Assembly: GCA_008180335.1 (NCBI GenBank)
Contig: VTEF01000003.1
Coordinates: 475,545-539,544 of the forward strand
Origin: Priestia megaterium
GTDB lineage: Bacteria; Bacillota; Bacilli; Bacillales; Bacillaceae_H
Length of the DNA stretch: 64,000 nt
Direction: 5' to 3'
The notes below the pieces were generated by a model. It worked only from the letters and a program-made list of their open reading frames with translations. It was not told the DNA's origin and searched no databases. Shown in pieces: positions 26,471 to 34,978 of this stretch. Position numbers and translations under genes: made by a program. The first letter of the stretch is position 1, and the number at the start of each line of letters is the position of its first letter.

Positions 26471-26860
26471 TTGAGTGCCCAAATACTAATCTTTACAACC
26501 CAATTGAAATATTTAATAATTTCGAAGGAATATCCAATCAAAATGGTGTTAAGAAATTATTAGATGAAATCAAGGAAAATAATGTATGCGATAGCACAAC
26601 AATAATTTCATGGAAAGTAACTATCAACAATTTAGCAACGTTACCTAGTGATATTTAGTCCGACAACTAAATTTTTTTAATTCATAAATACTTTATGTTG
26701 GATAATTTTAAAATAAATAGTGATATTTAACAATTGAGCGCGATTGTGGAGCAACATAGATAGGAAATGATCAAACTTTGTTATAGAAGAATGAACCAAC
26801 TGAAAATATTAAGAGCGTGTTTTGATCAATCTTTTTTTCAAAATACGCTCTTTTCTATGA
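26471..26860 (+). other. Non-coding or decayed stretch with a terminator hairpin
   Basis: An open stretch without a start (ECPNTNLYNPIEIFNNF to LATLPSDI, stop 26658) looks like a gene remnant of unknown family. At 26810-26852 AAGAGCGTGTTTTGA / TCAAAATACGCTCTT forms a terminator-like hairpin with a T tract. Nothing else is supported. Confidence 0.4.
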
Positions 26861-26915
26861 TCGTTTATCAAGGTTATTAGTATCAATTTGATCGAACTTT
26901 ATTTTAAAACAACAA

Positions 26916-27074
26916 TTATAAACATGTGTTTTGGATTTTTCGTAAAATTTCATATGCATGATTACCAGCTATCTGCGTTAACTCCTCAAACTTCTCATCA
27001 CGTTTTATATCTAATTCAATAATTTCCTTCGCTAACTTAATCATTATTTGTTTGTTAACTTGCTCTACAGACAT
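26916..27074 (-). CDS. Small uncharacterised protein, 52 aa
   Basis: ATG at 27074 with AAAGGG eight bases upstream and 52 codons. The product starts MSVEQVNKQIMIKLAKEIIE, is helical and charged, and ends with HAYEILRKIQNTCL. It has no membrane segment. The composition looks like a genuine folded small protein. I do not know its family. It is divergent from tnrA and its 5' end lies 126 bases from the nearest TnrA box, so nitrogen control is conceivable but unproven. Confidence 0.5.
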   Translation of the reverse strand: MSVEQVNKQIMIKLAKEIIELDIKRDEKFEELTQIAGNHAYEILRKIQNTCL

Positions 27075-27200
27075 ATTTAACGCCCTTTCCCTTTACTTTT
27101 TTAAAAGTGGTCAACCACACAGAGTGACCATACATGATTAACCACTTTGAATAGATTTGTACTTTATTTTATAGGACTCATTTCCCTTTTTCATTATTTG

Positions 27201-27217
27201 TGTCATTTTCCCTTACA
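27201..27217. promoter_or_regulatory. TnrA/GlnR box (distal)
   Basis: TGTCATTTTCCCTTACA fits the TnrA/GlnR consensus TGTNA-N7-TNACA exactly. It is centred 44 bases upstream of the proximal box, about four helical turns. Confidence 0.75.
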
Positions 27218-27244
27218 CATAAGTTAAAAAATATAACGCAAATA

Positions 27245-27261
27245 TGTTAGAATATATAACA
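27245..27261. promoter_or_regulatory. TnrA box (proximal, activating position)
   Basis: TGTTAGAATATATAACA fits TGTNA-N7-TNACA exactly. A TATAAT -10 box lies at 27291-27296 with a poor -35, so the box is centred near -50 from the expected start, the place where TnrA activates in B. subtilis. Confidence 0.82.
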
Positions 27262-27329
27262 TATTACAACTTTTTTGTATTTTTTTCCTTTATAATAAAG
27301 ATAACATACTATTTCAGGGGTGAGGGGAA

Positions 27330-27656
27330 TTGTCTACTAACGAAGCATCATACCGTGATAAAAAAGTAATGTCGATTGGAATTGTAAAAGAATTAACCGG
27401 TCTATCCGAAAGACAAATTCGTTACTACGAAAAACGCAGCTTACTTTTTCCGGAAAGGACAACGACAGGAATTCGAAAATATTCATTTTCAGATGTTGAA
27501 CGGTTAATGGAAATAGCCGACCGTATTGAGGAAGGTGTGCAAACAAGTGAAATCCGTACCGAACTCGCTAAAAAAGATGAAGCACGCAAGATGAAAGAAG
27601 TTAAAAGTCAAATGTTAAGAGGGCAGCTTAATGCCCATTTCCAACGAAAACTATAA
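27330..27656 (+). CDS. tnrA: Nitrogen regulator TnrA (MerR family)
   Basis: A 108-residue MerR-family regulator. The N-terminal winged helix holds [20 protein letters not shown] (about 16-35) and [14 protein letters not shown] (about 47-60), and the C terminus is the TnrA-type tail [14 protein letters not shown] that binds feedback-inhibited glutamine synthetase. That tail and the length (B. subtilis TnrA is 110) distinguish it from GlnR. The start is TTG with GAGGGG upstream. Two perfect TnrA boxes upstream indicate autoregulation. No glnA or glnR is in the window. Confidence 0.92.
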   Translation: MSTNEASYRDKKVMSIGIVKELTGLSERQIRYYEKRSLLFPERTTTGIRKYSFSDVERLMEIADRIEEGVQTSEIRTELAKKDEARKMKEVKSQMLRGQLNAHFQRKL

Positions 27657-27702
27657 CAGCAGCGAACTCTTACTGTCAGTAAAGAACAGGATAATCATAC
27701 AT

Positions 27703-27736
27703 ACGATGATACAAATCATTTGTATCATCGTTTTTG
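27703..27736 (+). terminator. Intrinsic terminator of tnrA
   Basis: ACGATGATACAAA / TTTGTATCATCGT with a 3-base loop followed by TTTTT. Confidence 0.88.
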
Positions 27737-27843
27737 GTGTTAAAGACGTGATTCTATTCTTCACTAACTTTTTTCATTCACGACATCCGAAAACAAGATA
27801 TAATAATGGCAACTAACTTATTTTTTAAAAAGCAGGTGATCTA

Positions 27844-28191
27844 TTGATTGACAGCATCGTGCACTATAAATGGCTGTTATTTATTACAAGCGAGCTGCTA
27901 TGCTTCTTGGCTATCTCACTATTTTTCATTTGCCGGTACTGGTGGAACTTTCAAAGAATGATGTTTATCCCTCTTATATTGCTGTTATTAAGTGAAATTT
28001 GGCTATTGGCAATAGCAATTTTAGATTATAAAATAAATCAAACAATTAATTGGTTTCACATTGTTATTTTTTGCTTTCTTCTTTACGGTGTTACCATTGG
28101 TAAAAAAGATATAAAAGATTTAGATCGGCGCATTTATAGAAAAGTTCGCTCCTTAAAAGCAAAAAGAGATCAAAAGCGACTATCTTCTTAA
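27844..28191 (+). CDS. Unknown membrane protein, 115 aa
   Basis: A 115-residue protein with three hydrophobic helices (about 10-30, 38-58 and 68-86) and a basic C-terminal tail rich in Lys and Arg (KVRSLKAKRDQK), so the C terminus should be cytoplasmic. The start is TTG 27844, with AGGTGAT a few bases before it. The family is not recognised. It is a single gene behind the tnrA terminator and ends in a terminator shared with the convergent rarD. Confidence 0.6.
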   Translation: MIDSIVHYKWLLFITSELLCFLAISLFFICRYWWNFQRMMFIPLILLLLSEIWLLAIAILDYKINQTINWFHIVIFCFLLYGVTIGKKDIKDLDRRIYRKVRSLKAKRDQKRLSS

Positions 28192-28210
28192 CAGTCACTT
28201 TGATCTCTTT
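28162..28210. terminator. Bidirectional terminator
   Basis: AAAGAGATCAAAAGCGACT ... AGTCACTTTGATCTCTTT long imperfect stem overlapping the end of the small membrane-protein gene; rarD is convergent. Confidence 0.7.
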
Positions 28211-28248
28211 CTCAATTTACCACTATATCATTTTCGACAAGCTTGTTT

Positions 28249-29193
28249 TTACATTCCAATAGAACGGCTTTTACGAAGCTTTGGTTGATGTGACACCATA
28301 AACTTTGTTTTTGACAGAGCAAAGATGATAGAACCTCCCCAAATAAACACAAAGGCAATCATATGCACAGTTGAAAAAGGCTCATGATACACAAAAACAC
28401 CTAATAACAATGTCATCGTCGGTGCGATATACTGCAAAAAGCCAACCATAGATAGCGGAATTAGCGGTGCTCCTTTTGCAAAATACAAAAGCGGCATTGC
28501 TGTTGCAATTCCTCCTCCAATCAATAAAAGGCTGACGTTTAAGGAACTGAAAGAAAAACTTGAAGCTCCTTGTGAAAGTAACATGATAAAGTAAATCAGT
28601 GCAATTGGAGTAACCATCATTGTTTCGAGTGTTAAACCTACTTTTGCTTCAAGTTTAATCGTTTTCTTCACTAGCCCATACACTCCAAAACTAAAAGCCA
28701 ACCCTAGCGATACCCAGGGAAACTCTCTGTAATGAAAAGTTAGAAACAAAACACCGACCGCAGCTAAGCCTACTGACACTCCTTGCCAAAAATTTAATTT
28801 CTCTTTTAACACAATAATCCCTAACAAAATACTAATTAATGGATTAATATAATAGCCTAAGCTCGTCTCTATAATTCTCTCATTATTAACAGCCCAAATA
28901 TAAATAAACCAATTGATACTAATTAAAACAGACGCAGAAAACAAGATAAGCACTTGTTTCGGATTACGAAATAAGTGTTTTAATGTATAAGCAAAATTCG
29001 ATAACTCTCTCGTAGCAAGTAACAAACCGACCATAAAAATAAACGACCATAGTACACGATGAGCTAAAATTTCATCCGACGGAACATCGTCAATCAATTT
29101 CCAATACAAAGGAAATACGCCCCACATGACATACGCACTGGCAGTATAAATAATTCCAGTTTGGTGATTTTGCTGTAAAGAATCTTTATTCAT
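28249..29193 (-). CDS. rarD: RarD/EamA family transporter
   Basis: A 314-residue drug/metabolite transporter with ten predicted membrane helices in two EamA repeats (about 12-145 and 155-290). RarD-type features are the opening GIIYTASAYVMWGVFPLYWK, SINWFIYIWAVNN (about 95) and GYYINPLISILLG, the proline-containing helix. The function in Bacilli is unknown; the E. coli name refers to chloramphenicol sensitivity. AGAGGT lies before ATG. Single gene. Confidence 0.88.
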   Translation of the reverse strand: MNKDSLQQNHQTGIIYTASAYVMWGVFPLYWKLIDDVPSDEILAHRVLWSFIFMVGLLLATRELSNFAYTLKHLFRNPKQVLILFSASVLISINWFIYIWAVNNERIIETSLGYYINPLISILLGIIVLKEKLNFWQGVSVGLAAVGVLFLTFHYREFPWVSLGLAFSFGVYGLVKKTIKLEAKVGLTLETMMVTPIALIYFIMLLSQGASSFSFSSLNVSLLLIGGGIATAMPLLYFAKGAPLIPLSMVGFLQYIAPTMTLLLGVFVYHEPFSTVHMIAFVFIWGGSIIFALSKTKFMVSHQPKLRKSRSIGM

Positions 29194-29336
29194 TTATCCG
29201 TACCTCTTTTCTCTTTCTCTCACATATCTCATTATAGGTGTATTTATCATTTTTTTACAGTTATTTATTTCATAAATCGAAATTTTTATTGTAATAATGA
29301 TCCTGCTTGTTGCTTTACTTCCATCTTCTATATAAA

Positions 29337-29373
29337 GAACCGTTTAGCGAAATCGCTAAACGGTTCCATTTTT
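29337..29373. terminator. Terminator after the cobalamin operon
   Basis: GAACCGTTTAGCG / CGCTAAACGGTTC with a 4-base loop, just downstream of the pduO stop on the minus strand; T-rich on both sides. Confidence 0.82.
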
Positions 29374-29377
29374 TTAA

Positions 29378-29947
29378 TTATTTTTTAGGTTGACGAAACA
29401 CTTTCGCGCTTCGAATATACTCAACGTCCTGCACTTGCTCTCTTCCATTAGCAATTCTTGCTGCAGCAAAGAAATAATCTGACAGACGATTTAAATATTT
29501 TAGCACCGCCTCATTCATTTTATGTTCTCTTTGTCCGGCAACAACTAAACGTTCAGCACGTCTTGTAATTGTACGACAAATATGAAGTGTTGCTGCTGCC
29601 GGAGTTCCTCCCGGTAAAATAAAACGCTCAATCGGTGAAGCTTCACTCATATAAGCATCAATTCGTTCTTCTAGCTTTATAATCATTTCGTTCCCTACTT
29701 TGTAGGGGTGATCATCGCGGGCAAACGCTAAGTCACTCCCGCAATCAAATAATTCATGCTGAATATTTATTAATTCCTCTTTAACATCTTTTAAAATTTT
29801 TTCATCTAATTGATAAATCGCTTGTCCAACAAAACTATTTAATTCATCAATTGTCCCATAAGCTTCTACGCGAATATCATCTTTGTTGACACGGCCGCCT
29901 ATTAAACTCGTTTGCCCTTTATCACCTGTTTTTGTATAAATGTTCAT
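29378..29947 (-). CDS. pduO: PduO-type ATP:cob(I)alamin adenosyltransferase
   Basis: A 189-residue enzyme that adds the adenosyl group to Co(I) corrinoids. The ATP-binding N-terminal motif TKTGDKGQTSL (5-15), the RRAER motif (about 136) and the NRLSDYFFA motif (about 155) are all present. It is the last gene of the riboswitch operon and starts in a TAATG overlap with the cobU-like gene. The start is ATG 29947, behind AAAGGAGG; the longer frame upstream is the cobU-like gene read in another frame. Equivalent to YvqK of B. subtilis. Confidence 0.95.
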   Translation of the reverse strand: MNIYTKTGDKGQTSLIGGRVNKDDIRVEAYGTIDELNSFVGQAIYQLDEKILKDVKEELINIQHELFDCGSDLAFARDDHPYKVGNEMIIKLEERIDAYMSEASPIERFILPGGTPAAATLHICRTITRRAERLVVAGQREHKMNEAVLKYLNRLSDYFFAAARIANGREQVQDVEYIRSAKVFRQPKK

Positions 29948-30378
29948 TAAACTTCCTCCTTTAGTCGATTTACAATTCCATACCAGATATAATCGACAAT
30001 CCTCGCTTCTTGCACAAGCATTTGATACACATAACCGCACGCATCACGCCAATTGCGATCTTCTTCACCCATCGGGACAATGCCTTTTCCGATTTCGGTT
30101 CCAATTAAAATCATGTTATCTAGACCATTAGCATCTTTCCACTGATTGAGTGTAGTCTCGAAAGTGTTGCAAACATCTGAAACGGTCATACCCCTACTCA
30201 ATAATTCCTTTACATACAGTTCAATTCCTTCTATGACCGTACATTTTTTAAAAGGTGTTATAGAAGTAAAAGAGATTGGATGGTCATAAGCTGAATGCCA
30301 TTGATCTATTTGATTTTCGTAATGCTTTTTCACCCATTTTCGCTTTCCATTAAACGCACCGCCGAATACGAAATGCAT
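29947..30378 (-). CDS. CobU-like protein with degenerate P loop
   Basis: A 143-residue protein related to adenosylcobinamide kinase/guanylyltransferase. The expected P loop reads GAFNGKRKW (about 7-15), where the Ser/Thr after GK is replaced by Arg. The C-terminal CobU block is well kept: GTEIGKGIVP (about 92), then WRDACGYVYQMLVQEA and IWYGI. It overlaps cobC by 49 bases and has AAAGGAG eight bases before ATG. The partner gene at 31671 shows the opposite pattern, so the two may share work or act on different substrates. Kinase activity of this one is doubtful. Confidence 0.72.
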   Translation of the reverse strand: MHFVFGGAFNGKRKWVKKHYENQIDQWHSAYDHPISFTSITPFKKCTVIEGIELYVKELLSRGMTVSDVCNTFETTLNQWKDANGLDNMILIGTEIGKGIVPMGEEDRNWRDACGYVYQMLVQEARIVDYIWYGIVNRLKEEV

Positions 30379-30944
30379 GCCCCTCGCTCCTTTGCCTGTT
30401 CATATGTAAATTTCATCGAAAATCCTTCTCCATATATAAAAGATGTATCCCAAAAAGAATTGCTTTGCGAAAAATACGAAGCTATCAATCGAAGCGGACC
30501 TCCATGAGTGACGACGCCTATATGTTTGCTCTTTTCTTTAATGGCATATTCAATCGTTGCATCCCATGCATGCCAGATGCGCTCTGAAAAATCTGAAAAA
30601 CTTTCTCCATTTGGAGGTCTTTTTTCAAATGGATTTTCAATCCATTGTCGATATTCCTTTACAGCTTTTAATTCTTCATATGTTTTTTCTTCCCAATCTC
30701 CAAAATGCAGCTCTCGCCAGCTTGCCATTGGTATGTAAGAGCATGCGGGAAACAAAATAGCTGTCGTTTCAACTGCACGAAGCAAATCGCTTCCAATCAC
30801 TATATCCGGCTGTTTATTATACGGTCGCAACCTCTTTTTCCCTTCAAAACTTAACGACGGATTACTCCATCCAATATATTTTTTATGTGTATTTTCTAAT
30901 GTCAGCCCATGACGAACAAGTGTAACAACCAAGTCATAATCCAT
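30330..30944 (-). CDS. cobC: Alpha-ribazole phosphatase (CobC), histidine phosphatase family
   Basis: A 204-residue histidine phosphatase. RHG (11-13) holds the phospho-acceptor His; the second Arg/Glu cluster is in RELHFGDWE (about 78-86), and the second His in VVTHGG (about 146). In a cobalamin operon the likely role is removal of phosphate from alpha-ribazole phosphate or from cobalamin 5'-phosphate. It overlaps cobS by 43 bases and the cobU-like gene by 49, so the cluster is tightly coupled. Confidence 0.85.
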   Translation of the reverse strand: MDYDLVVTLVRHGLTLENTHKKYIGWSNPSLSFEGKKRLRPYNKQPDIVIGSDLLRAVETTAILFPACSYIPMASWRELHFGDWEEKTYEELKAVKEYRQWIENPFEKRPPNGESFSDFSERIWHAWDATIEYAIKEKSKHIGVVTHGGPLRLIASYFSQSNSFWDTSFIYGEGFSMKFTYEQAKERGACISYSAVRLMESENG

Positions 30945-31678
30945 AAACCTGTCTCTCCTCCTTCAATTGTTGCACCAATTATATCACCTGTAATTCCACC
31001 AAATTGAGAACGATAGAACTTAACCCAAAAAACAACATAGAAGCAAAACAAAAGAAAGACTAGCTTATTCTCTACACCATTTGCTAAGACCGCAACTAAT
31101 ATTACACTCATCGCGATATATAGATACATCGCTTTTTTCGTCACGCCTTTTTGAAAATAAGAAGCTAAGCCAGTTTCTTTAGCCGGCTTCTCCATCATTA
31201 ATAAAAAACCTGCTACAATTCTCGGCAAGGTAAATACGAGCAGCATGGTCCACATACTGATTTCATAAGATCCAAGCAATTCGTGAATACTTATAAACCT
31301 AAAAGCCAACAAACCTAAAAGAGACAGCACCGCAAATGCTCCAATATGTGGGTCGCTTAAGATTTGCAGTTTTTTTGCTCGTGATTGCTGTGAAAAATAG
31401 GCATCACTAACATCCATCCAGCCATCCATATGTAACCCGCCTGTAAATACAAGAGAAAAGATGACAACGAGCATACTCATTGCCAATATGCTCATTGCTG
31501 TCTGTTGAGTTAATTCGAGAAATACATACGTGCAAAAACCAATGAGCATACCAACCCACGGTAACATAAAAATAGCATGTGCTGTTCGTTTTTCAGTCCA
31601 TTCAATTGTTTTAGCCGTTGGCAGAATCGTAAAAAACTGAAGTGCAATTCGTATAACTATGATTGATTCTTTAATCAT
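30902..31678 (-). CDS. cobS: Adenosylcobinamide-GDP ribazoletransferase (cobalamin synthase)
   Basis: A 258-residue polytopic enzyme joining alpha-ribazole (phosphate) to adenosylcobinamide-GDP at the membrane. It opens with the CobS-like FFTILPT segment, carries the metal-binding block FTGGLHMDGWMDVSDAYFS (about 78-96) and shows six or so membrane helices. The end motif GGITGDIIGA (about 225) is also typical. AAGGAGG precedes its ATG, and it overlaps cobU by 8 bases. Confidence 0.93.
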   Translation of the reverse strand: MIKESIIVIRIALQFFTILPTAKTIEWTEKRTAHAIFMLPWVGMLIGFCTYVFLELTQQTAMSILAMSMLVVIFSLVFTGGLHMDGWMDVSDAYFSQQSRAKKLQILSDPHIGAFAVLSLLGLLAFRFISIHELLGSYEISMWTMLLVFTLPRIVAGFLLMMEKPAKETGLASYFQKGVTKKAMYLYIAMSVILVAVLANGVENKLVFLLFCFYVVFWVKFYRSQFGGITGDIIGATIEGGETGLWIMTWLLHLFVMG

Positions 31679-32234
31679 ATAAGAAAGCCTCCTTACCTTT
31701 TTTATAAAGAGGGATGCCTGCTTCTACACAAACAGCAATATCAGCTTTTTCGATAATAAACTGATGCAGTTTGCCAAGCATATACATATACGTATACGTA
31801 GGACCTTCAAGTGTCGAGGCTTCAAATAGTTCATTTGAAACAAGGACAATTGCTTTACATTTATTCTGTAACGTTTCAATTACCTCAATCATTTCATTGT
31901 ATACTTCCCGTTGCTTGTCAATTGTCTGCCACCTCTGTTCGTTTGAAAACAATTCATTGGCTAACCAGTTTGTAACACAATCTAGTAATAAAACATCTGT
32001 TGGTCTGATGGAAGAAAAAATAGACTTTAGATGAATAGGAACTTCATAAGTCTCCCAAGGCACCAATGAAGCTCTACGTTGATTTTGATGCAACTGAATT
32101 CGTTGCTTCATTTCATGATCTGTCAAACGGCTGGTAGCAATGTATACAGCATGCTCTTTATAAAGGGTGCTTATAAACTCCTCAGCAACCCTTGACTTTC
32201 CACTTCTCACACCACCGCTAACAAAGATTAACAT
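31671..32234 (-). CDS. cobU: Adenosylcobinamide kinase/guanylyltransferase (CobU)
   Basis: A 187-residue P-loop enzyme that phosphorylates adenosylcobinamide and transfers GMP. The P loop GGVRSGKS (7-14) is intact, YIATS follows, and a His is available for guanylylation in IQLHQNQRR (about 50). VLLLDCVTNWLANEL (about 80-94) is the second family motif. The usual NEVGxGIVP block is absent and reads NELFEAST (about 133), which is unusual. That block is found instead in the second CobU-like gene at 29947. It overlaps cobD by 7 bases. Confidence 0.88.
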   Translation of the reverse strand: MLIFVSGGVRSGKSRVAEEFISTLYKEHAVYIATSRLTDHEMKQRIQLHQNQRRASLVPWETYEVPIHLKSIFSSIRPTDVLLLDCVTNWLANELFSNEQRWQTIDKQREVYNEMIEVIETLQNKCKAIVLVSNELFEASTLEGPTYTYMYMLGKLHQFIIEKADIAVCVEAGIPLYKKGKEAFLYD

Positions 32235-33310
32235 CTTTCATCAAGTCCTTTGCGAATAACAGCTAATAATACATCATTTTCCTGTTTTGTTTTGACAGCA
32301 AACCGAAGATACTTCCCTTTTAAAAACAGAAAATTTTCAGTATGGCGCGCTACAATTCCGTTCTCTGCTAAATACATTAACCATTCTCTCGATTCCCATT
32401 CCTTCGGCACACTACAAATATAGTAATTTGTTACGGAAGGAGATACACTGAATCCCCAGTCTGACAACTGTTGAAGCACGCGCTCTCGTTCTTTTTTTAT
32501 ATAACTTACAGTTTGCTTAACAAACGCTGTTTCATTTAAGCAAATTGTTCCAGCTCGCTGAGCAATTCCATTAACACTCCAAGGAGGCTGACTTATCTTT
32601 AATTGTTTAATGAGAGAAGAATTAGCCAATACATAACCTAAGCGAATGCCCGCGATATTAAACATCTTTGTCATAGACCGGACGACGATAAGATGACTAT
32701 ATGTACGAACAAATGAGTCAAACGAAAAGTGCGAATCAACAAAATCAATAAAAGCCTCATCAATGATAAGATACGTCTTTTCTTTTTTAGCAGCTTCAAT
32801 CAATTCTATCCACTGTTCAGCTTGATATGTCACTCCGGTAGGATTATTTGGATGACAAATCCATAGGGCACTTACAGTTGGCAGCACGTCTTTTAGTCTC
32901 TTTATATCCCAATTCCATCCATTATCTGCATCTAGCGGAATATGAACGATTTTACATCCAAACGCATGGCTAGCTTGTTCATATTCAACAAAAGTCGGCT
33001 GTAGAATGGCAACTTTTTGAGAAGAAAAAAGCGATGCAACTAAAAAAAATGCTTCAGCTGCTCCATTGGTAGGCAACACTTCTTCACTTGTAACTTGATG
33101 ATGATCTGCAATTTTTTCTGTTAAACTTGCCGCTTCAGGATCTGGGTATAAAAAAGCAAATTCCTTCATATCATTCCATTTTTCATGCAATGTTTTGGGT
33201 GCTCCTAAAGGGTTTGTATTCACACTAAAATCAATCATTTGTTTCGTGTTTTTTTTCCCAATCGCTTGTAGAAATGTGGCAGGATTAGCTCCATGAGTTG
33301 GTAATGACAA
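32228..33310 (-). CDS. cobD: Threonine-phosphate decarboxylase (CobD)
   Basis: A 360-residue fold-type I PLP enzyme, similar to histidinol-phosphate aminotransferases. In this operon the expected role is decarboxylation of L-threonine phosphate to aminopropanol phosphate, the linker of the nucleotide loop. Seen in sequence are DFSVNTNPLG near residue 28, the HPNNPTG motif (about 153-159), IIDEAFIDF (about 180) and the PLP Lys in RSMTKMFNIAG. The start is TTG 33310 behind GGAGGGG, overlapping cbiB by 26 bases. A HisC role is the alternative, but the neighbours argue against it. Confidence 0.9.
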   Translation of the reverse strand: MSLPTHGANPATFLQAIGKKNTKQMIDFSVNTNPLGAPKTLHEKWNDMKEFAFLYPDPEAASLTEKIADHHQVTSEEVLPTNGAAEAFFLVASLFSSQKVAILQPTFVEYEQASHAFGCKIVHIPLDADNGWNWDIKRLKDVLPTVSALWICHPNNPTGVTYQAEQWIELIEAAKKEKTYLIIDEAFIDFVDSHFSFDSFVRTYSHLIVVRSMTKMFNIAGIRLGYVLANSSLIKQLKISQPPWSVNGIAQRAGTICLNETAFVKQTVSYIKKERERVLQQLSDWGFSVSPSVTNYYICSVPKEWESREWLMYLAENGIVARHTENFLFLKGKYLRFAVKTKQENDVLLAVIRKGLDERC

Positions 33311-34280
33311 CGATAACCCCTCCTATTATTAAATAAAACAGCCATGTGGCAAATACGGTTCTTTTCATAATTTCTACAGACTTAGAAATATGATAAACTT
33401 GTAAATCAACAAGCGGATCCCCCATTTTTGCACGGTTTGATACAATTCCTTTATATGTATTTAATCCGCCTAGTTGAACTCCTAATAAAGCAGCCACTGC
33501 ACTTTCCCCGTATCCGCTATTTGGACTTGGATGCTTCGGTGCATCTCGTTTAACCACTGATATGATATGATTAAATGTATACTCACTTTTTGTCTGATTT
33601 GTTAAAATGATTATAATAGCTGTAAGACGACTCGGTAGATAATTTAACACATCGTCTGTTTTAGCACTAAAATAACCAAATTCGCTGTATTTTTCATTTT
33701 TGTATCCAACCATTGAATCACAAGTGTTAATTGCCCGATAAAATAAAGCAAACGGCGCTCCGCCGATAAAAGCAAAAAACAATGGAGCTGTAATGCCGTC
33801 ACTTGTGTTTTCAGCCACAGTTTCCACTGTTGCACGTGCAATTTCTCTTTCTGTTAATTGATCAGTATCCCGGCCGACAATCATACTTACTTCATATCTT
33901 GCATTCTCCAAATCTCCTTTTTTCAAAGGGGCAGCCACTTTAAAAGCAGCTTCACTTAATGATTTAGTCGAAATCGTTGTTGCAATCATAATGCCTTCTG
34001 CTAACACAGCTAGTATGAAATTAATTTCATACAAATATAAGATAATAAACAACGGCGCAATCATTCCCCATAAAAGCATCGTTATAACTAATAGAAATCC
34101 TTTTGTTTTACGAAACGCCCCTTTGTTAAAAAATTCGTCCATCCAGTAAATCCATTTTCCGAACCATCTCACGGGATGAGGCCAATGCTCAGGATCACCG
34201 ACAATTCCATCAATTATAAGTGCAATTGTAATGGCACTTATATGAGCGATTAGGAACATTTGAATATCCATTATATTCAT
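33285..34280 (-). CDS. cbiB: Adenosylcobinamide-phosphate synthase CbiB
   Basis: A 331-residue membrane enzyme that attaches (R)-1-aminopropanol phosphate to adenosylcobyric acid. Diagnostic stretches are DGIVGDPEHWPHPVRWFG (about 24-41), a middle block with VETVAENTSDGITAPLFF (about 150-167) and the SPNSGYGESAVAALLGVQLGG-like segment near 250 (named by its ends only). Four or five membrane helices are visible. The ribosome site AGAGGTGA lies in the end of cbiZ, one base separating the two genes, so they are coupled. Confidence 0.94.
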   Translation of the reverse strand: MNIMDIQMFLIAHISAITIALIIDGIVGDPEHWPHPVRWFGKWIYWMDEFFNKGAFRKTKGFLLVITMLLWGMIAPLFIILYLYEINFILAVLAEGIMIATTISTKSLSEAAFKVAAPLKKGDLENARYEVSMIVGRDTDQLTEREIARATVETVAENTSDGITAPLFFAFIGGAPFALFYRAINTCDSMVGYKNEKYSEFGYFSAKTDDVLNYLPSRLTAIIIILTNQTKSEYTFNHIISVVKRDAPKHPSPNSGYGESAVAALLGVQLGGLNTYKGIVSNRAKMGDPLVDLQVYHISKSVEIMKRTVFATWLFYLIIGGVIVVITNSWS

Positions 34281-34281
34281 T

Positions 34282-34887
34282 TCACCTCTGCTTTACTGTA
34301 TCTCTTAAGCTTATTTTCACTAGCTTTCCAACCGCTTGACCAAGAGCTGTCATAGAGCCTGCATACTCGTAATCATTGCCCGTTTGACTAGCTGCAACGC
34401 AAATACTATCTGTAGAAGTTCCAGTAGCAATCGTTTTAGTTTGGGGATCTACTACTCCTAATTCATTCATCATTTTTGTTTTTGCTTCCGTCGCTGTGAT
34501 AAAAACTTGTAAAAAAGCCGCTTCTGTTAAGTTGCCTTCAATAAAAAAGAACATATTAATTGTACCTGGTAGTGAATAAAATGGTTTTGCTTCATCTGAA
34601 ATAATATCAACAGCATTTCCTACACCTGCTGTGATAATTGAAGAAATTGTAACACCGTATCCTTTATATGTATAAATAGCCCTTTCCCGCAGCCGAACGG
34701 CTGTCATAAGTCCAATAGCATCTCGGTATTTTACGTTTTGTTGTTTAAGGAAATTTTTGTATTCGTTAAGCGGCTCATCTGAGTCATAGTCTTTATGTAC
34801 AAACCGATTATAAAACATATCAGCCATCGCTACACCTGCGCCAATCACGCCAGAACTATACGCCTTAAATAACTTACTTGTTTTCAT
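34282..34887 (-). CDS. cbiZ: Adenosylcobinamide amidohydrolase CbiZ
   Basis: A 201-residue protein of the CbiZ family, which cleaves the aminopropanol amide of adenosylcobinamide or pseudocorrinoids to give adenosylcobyric acid. The visible signatures are ITAGVGNA (about 85-92), IATGTSTDSICVA (about 154) and YEYAGSMTALGQAVGK (about 176-191). In several Bacilli CbiZ is fused behind the BtuD ATPase; here it is alone. No clear ribosome site precedes ATG 34887 (or TTG 34896), and a terminator-like hairpin separates it from btuF. Both would follow if a btuC/btuD segment had been deleted. Confidence 0.85.
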   Translation of the reverse strand: MKTSKLFKAYSSGVIGAGVAMADMFYNRFVHKDYDSDEPLNEYKNFLKQQNVKYRDAIGLMTAVRLRERAIYTYKGYGVTISSIITAGVGNAVDIISDEAKPFYSLPGTINMFFFIEGNLTEAAFLQVFITATEAKTKMMNELGVVDPQTKTIATGTSTDSICVAASQTGNDYEYAGSMTALGQAVGKLVKISLRDTVKQR

Positions 34888-34929
34888 GATTAACAATTCG
34901 TCTGTTTCATTTATCGTTAAATATGAAAA

Positions 34930-34974
34930 GGGACCAATCCCCTTTTCAATTTGAATTGGAATATGGTCCCTATG
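34930..34974 (-). terminator. Hairpin between btuF and cbiZ
   Basis: On the minus strand GGGACCA ... TGGTCCC closes a 40-base imperfect stem-loop followed by TTTTCATAT. It would reduce transcription from btuF into the biosynthetic genes. Confidence 0.6.
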
Positions 34975-34978
34975 ATTA

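Noticed and set aside
27631..27816. 61-codon frame after tnrA
   Set aside because: It overlaps the end of tnrA and runs through the tnrA terminator hairpin.
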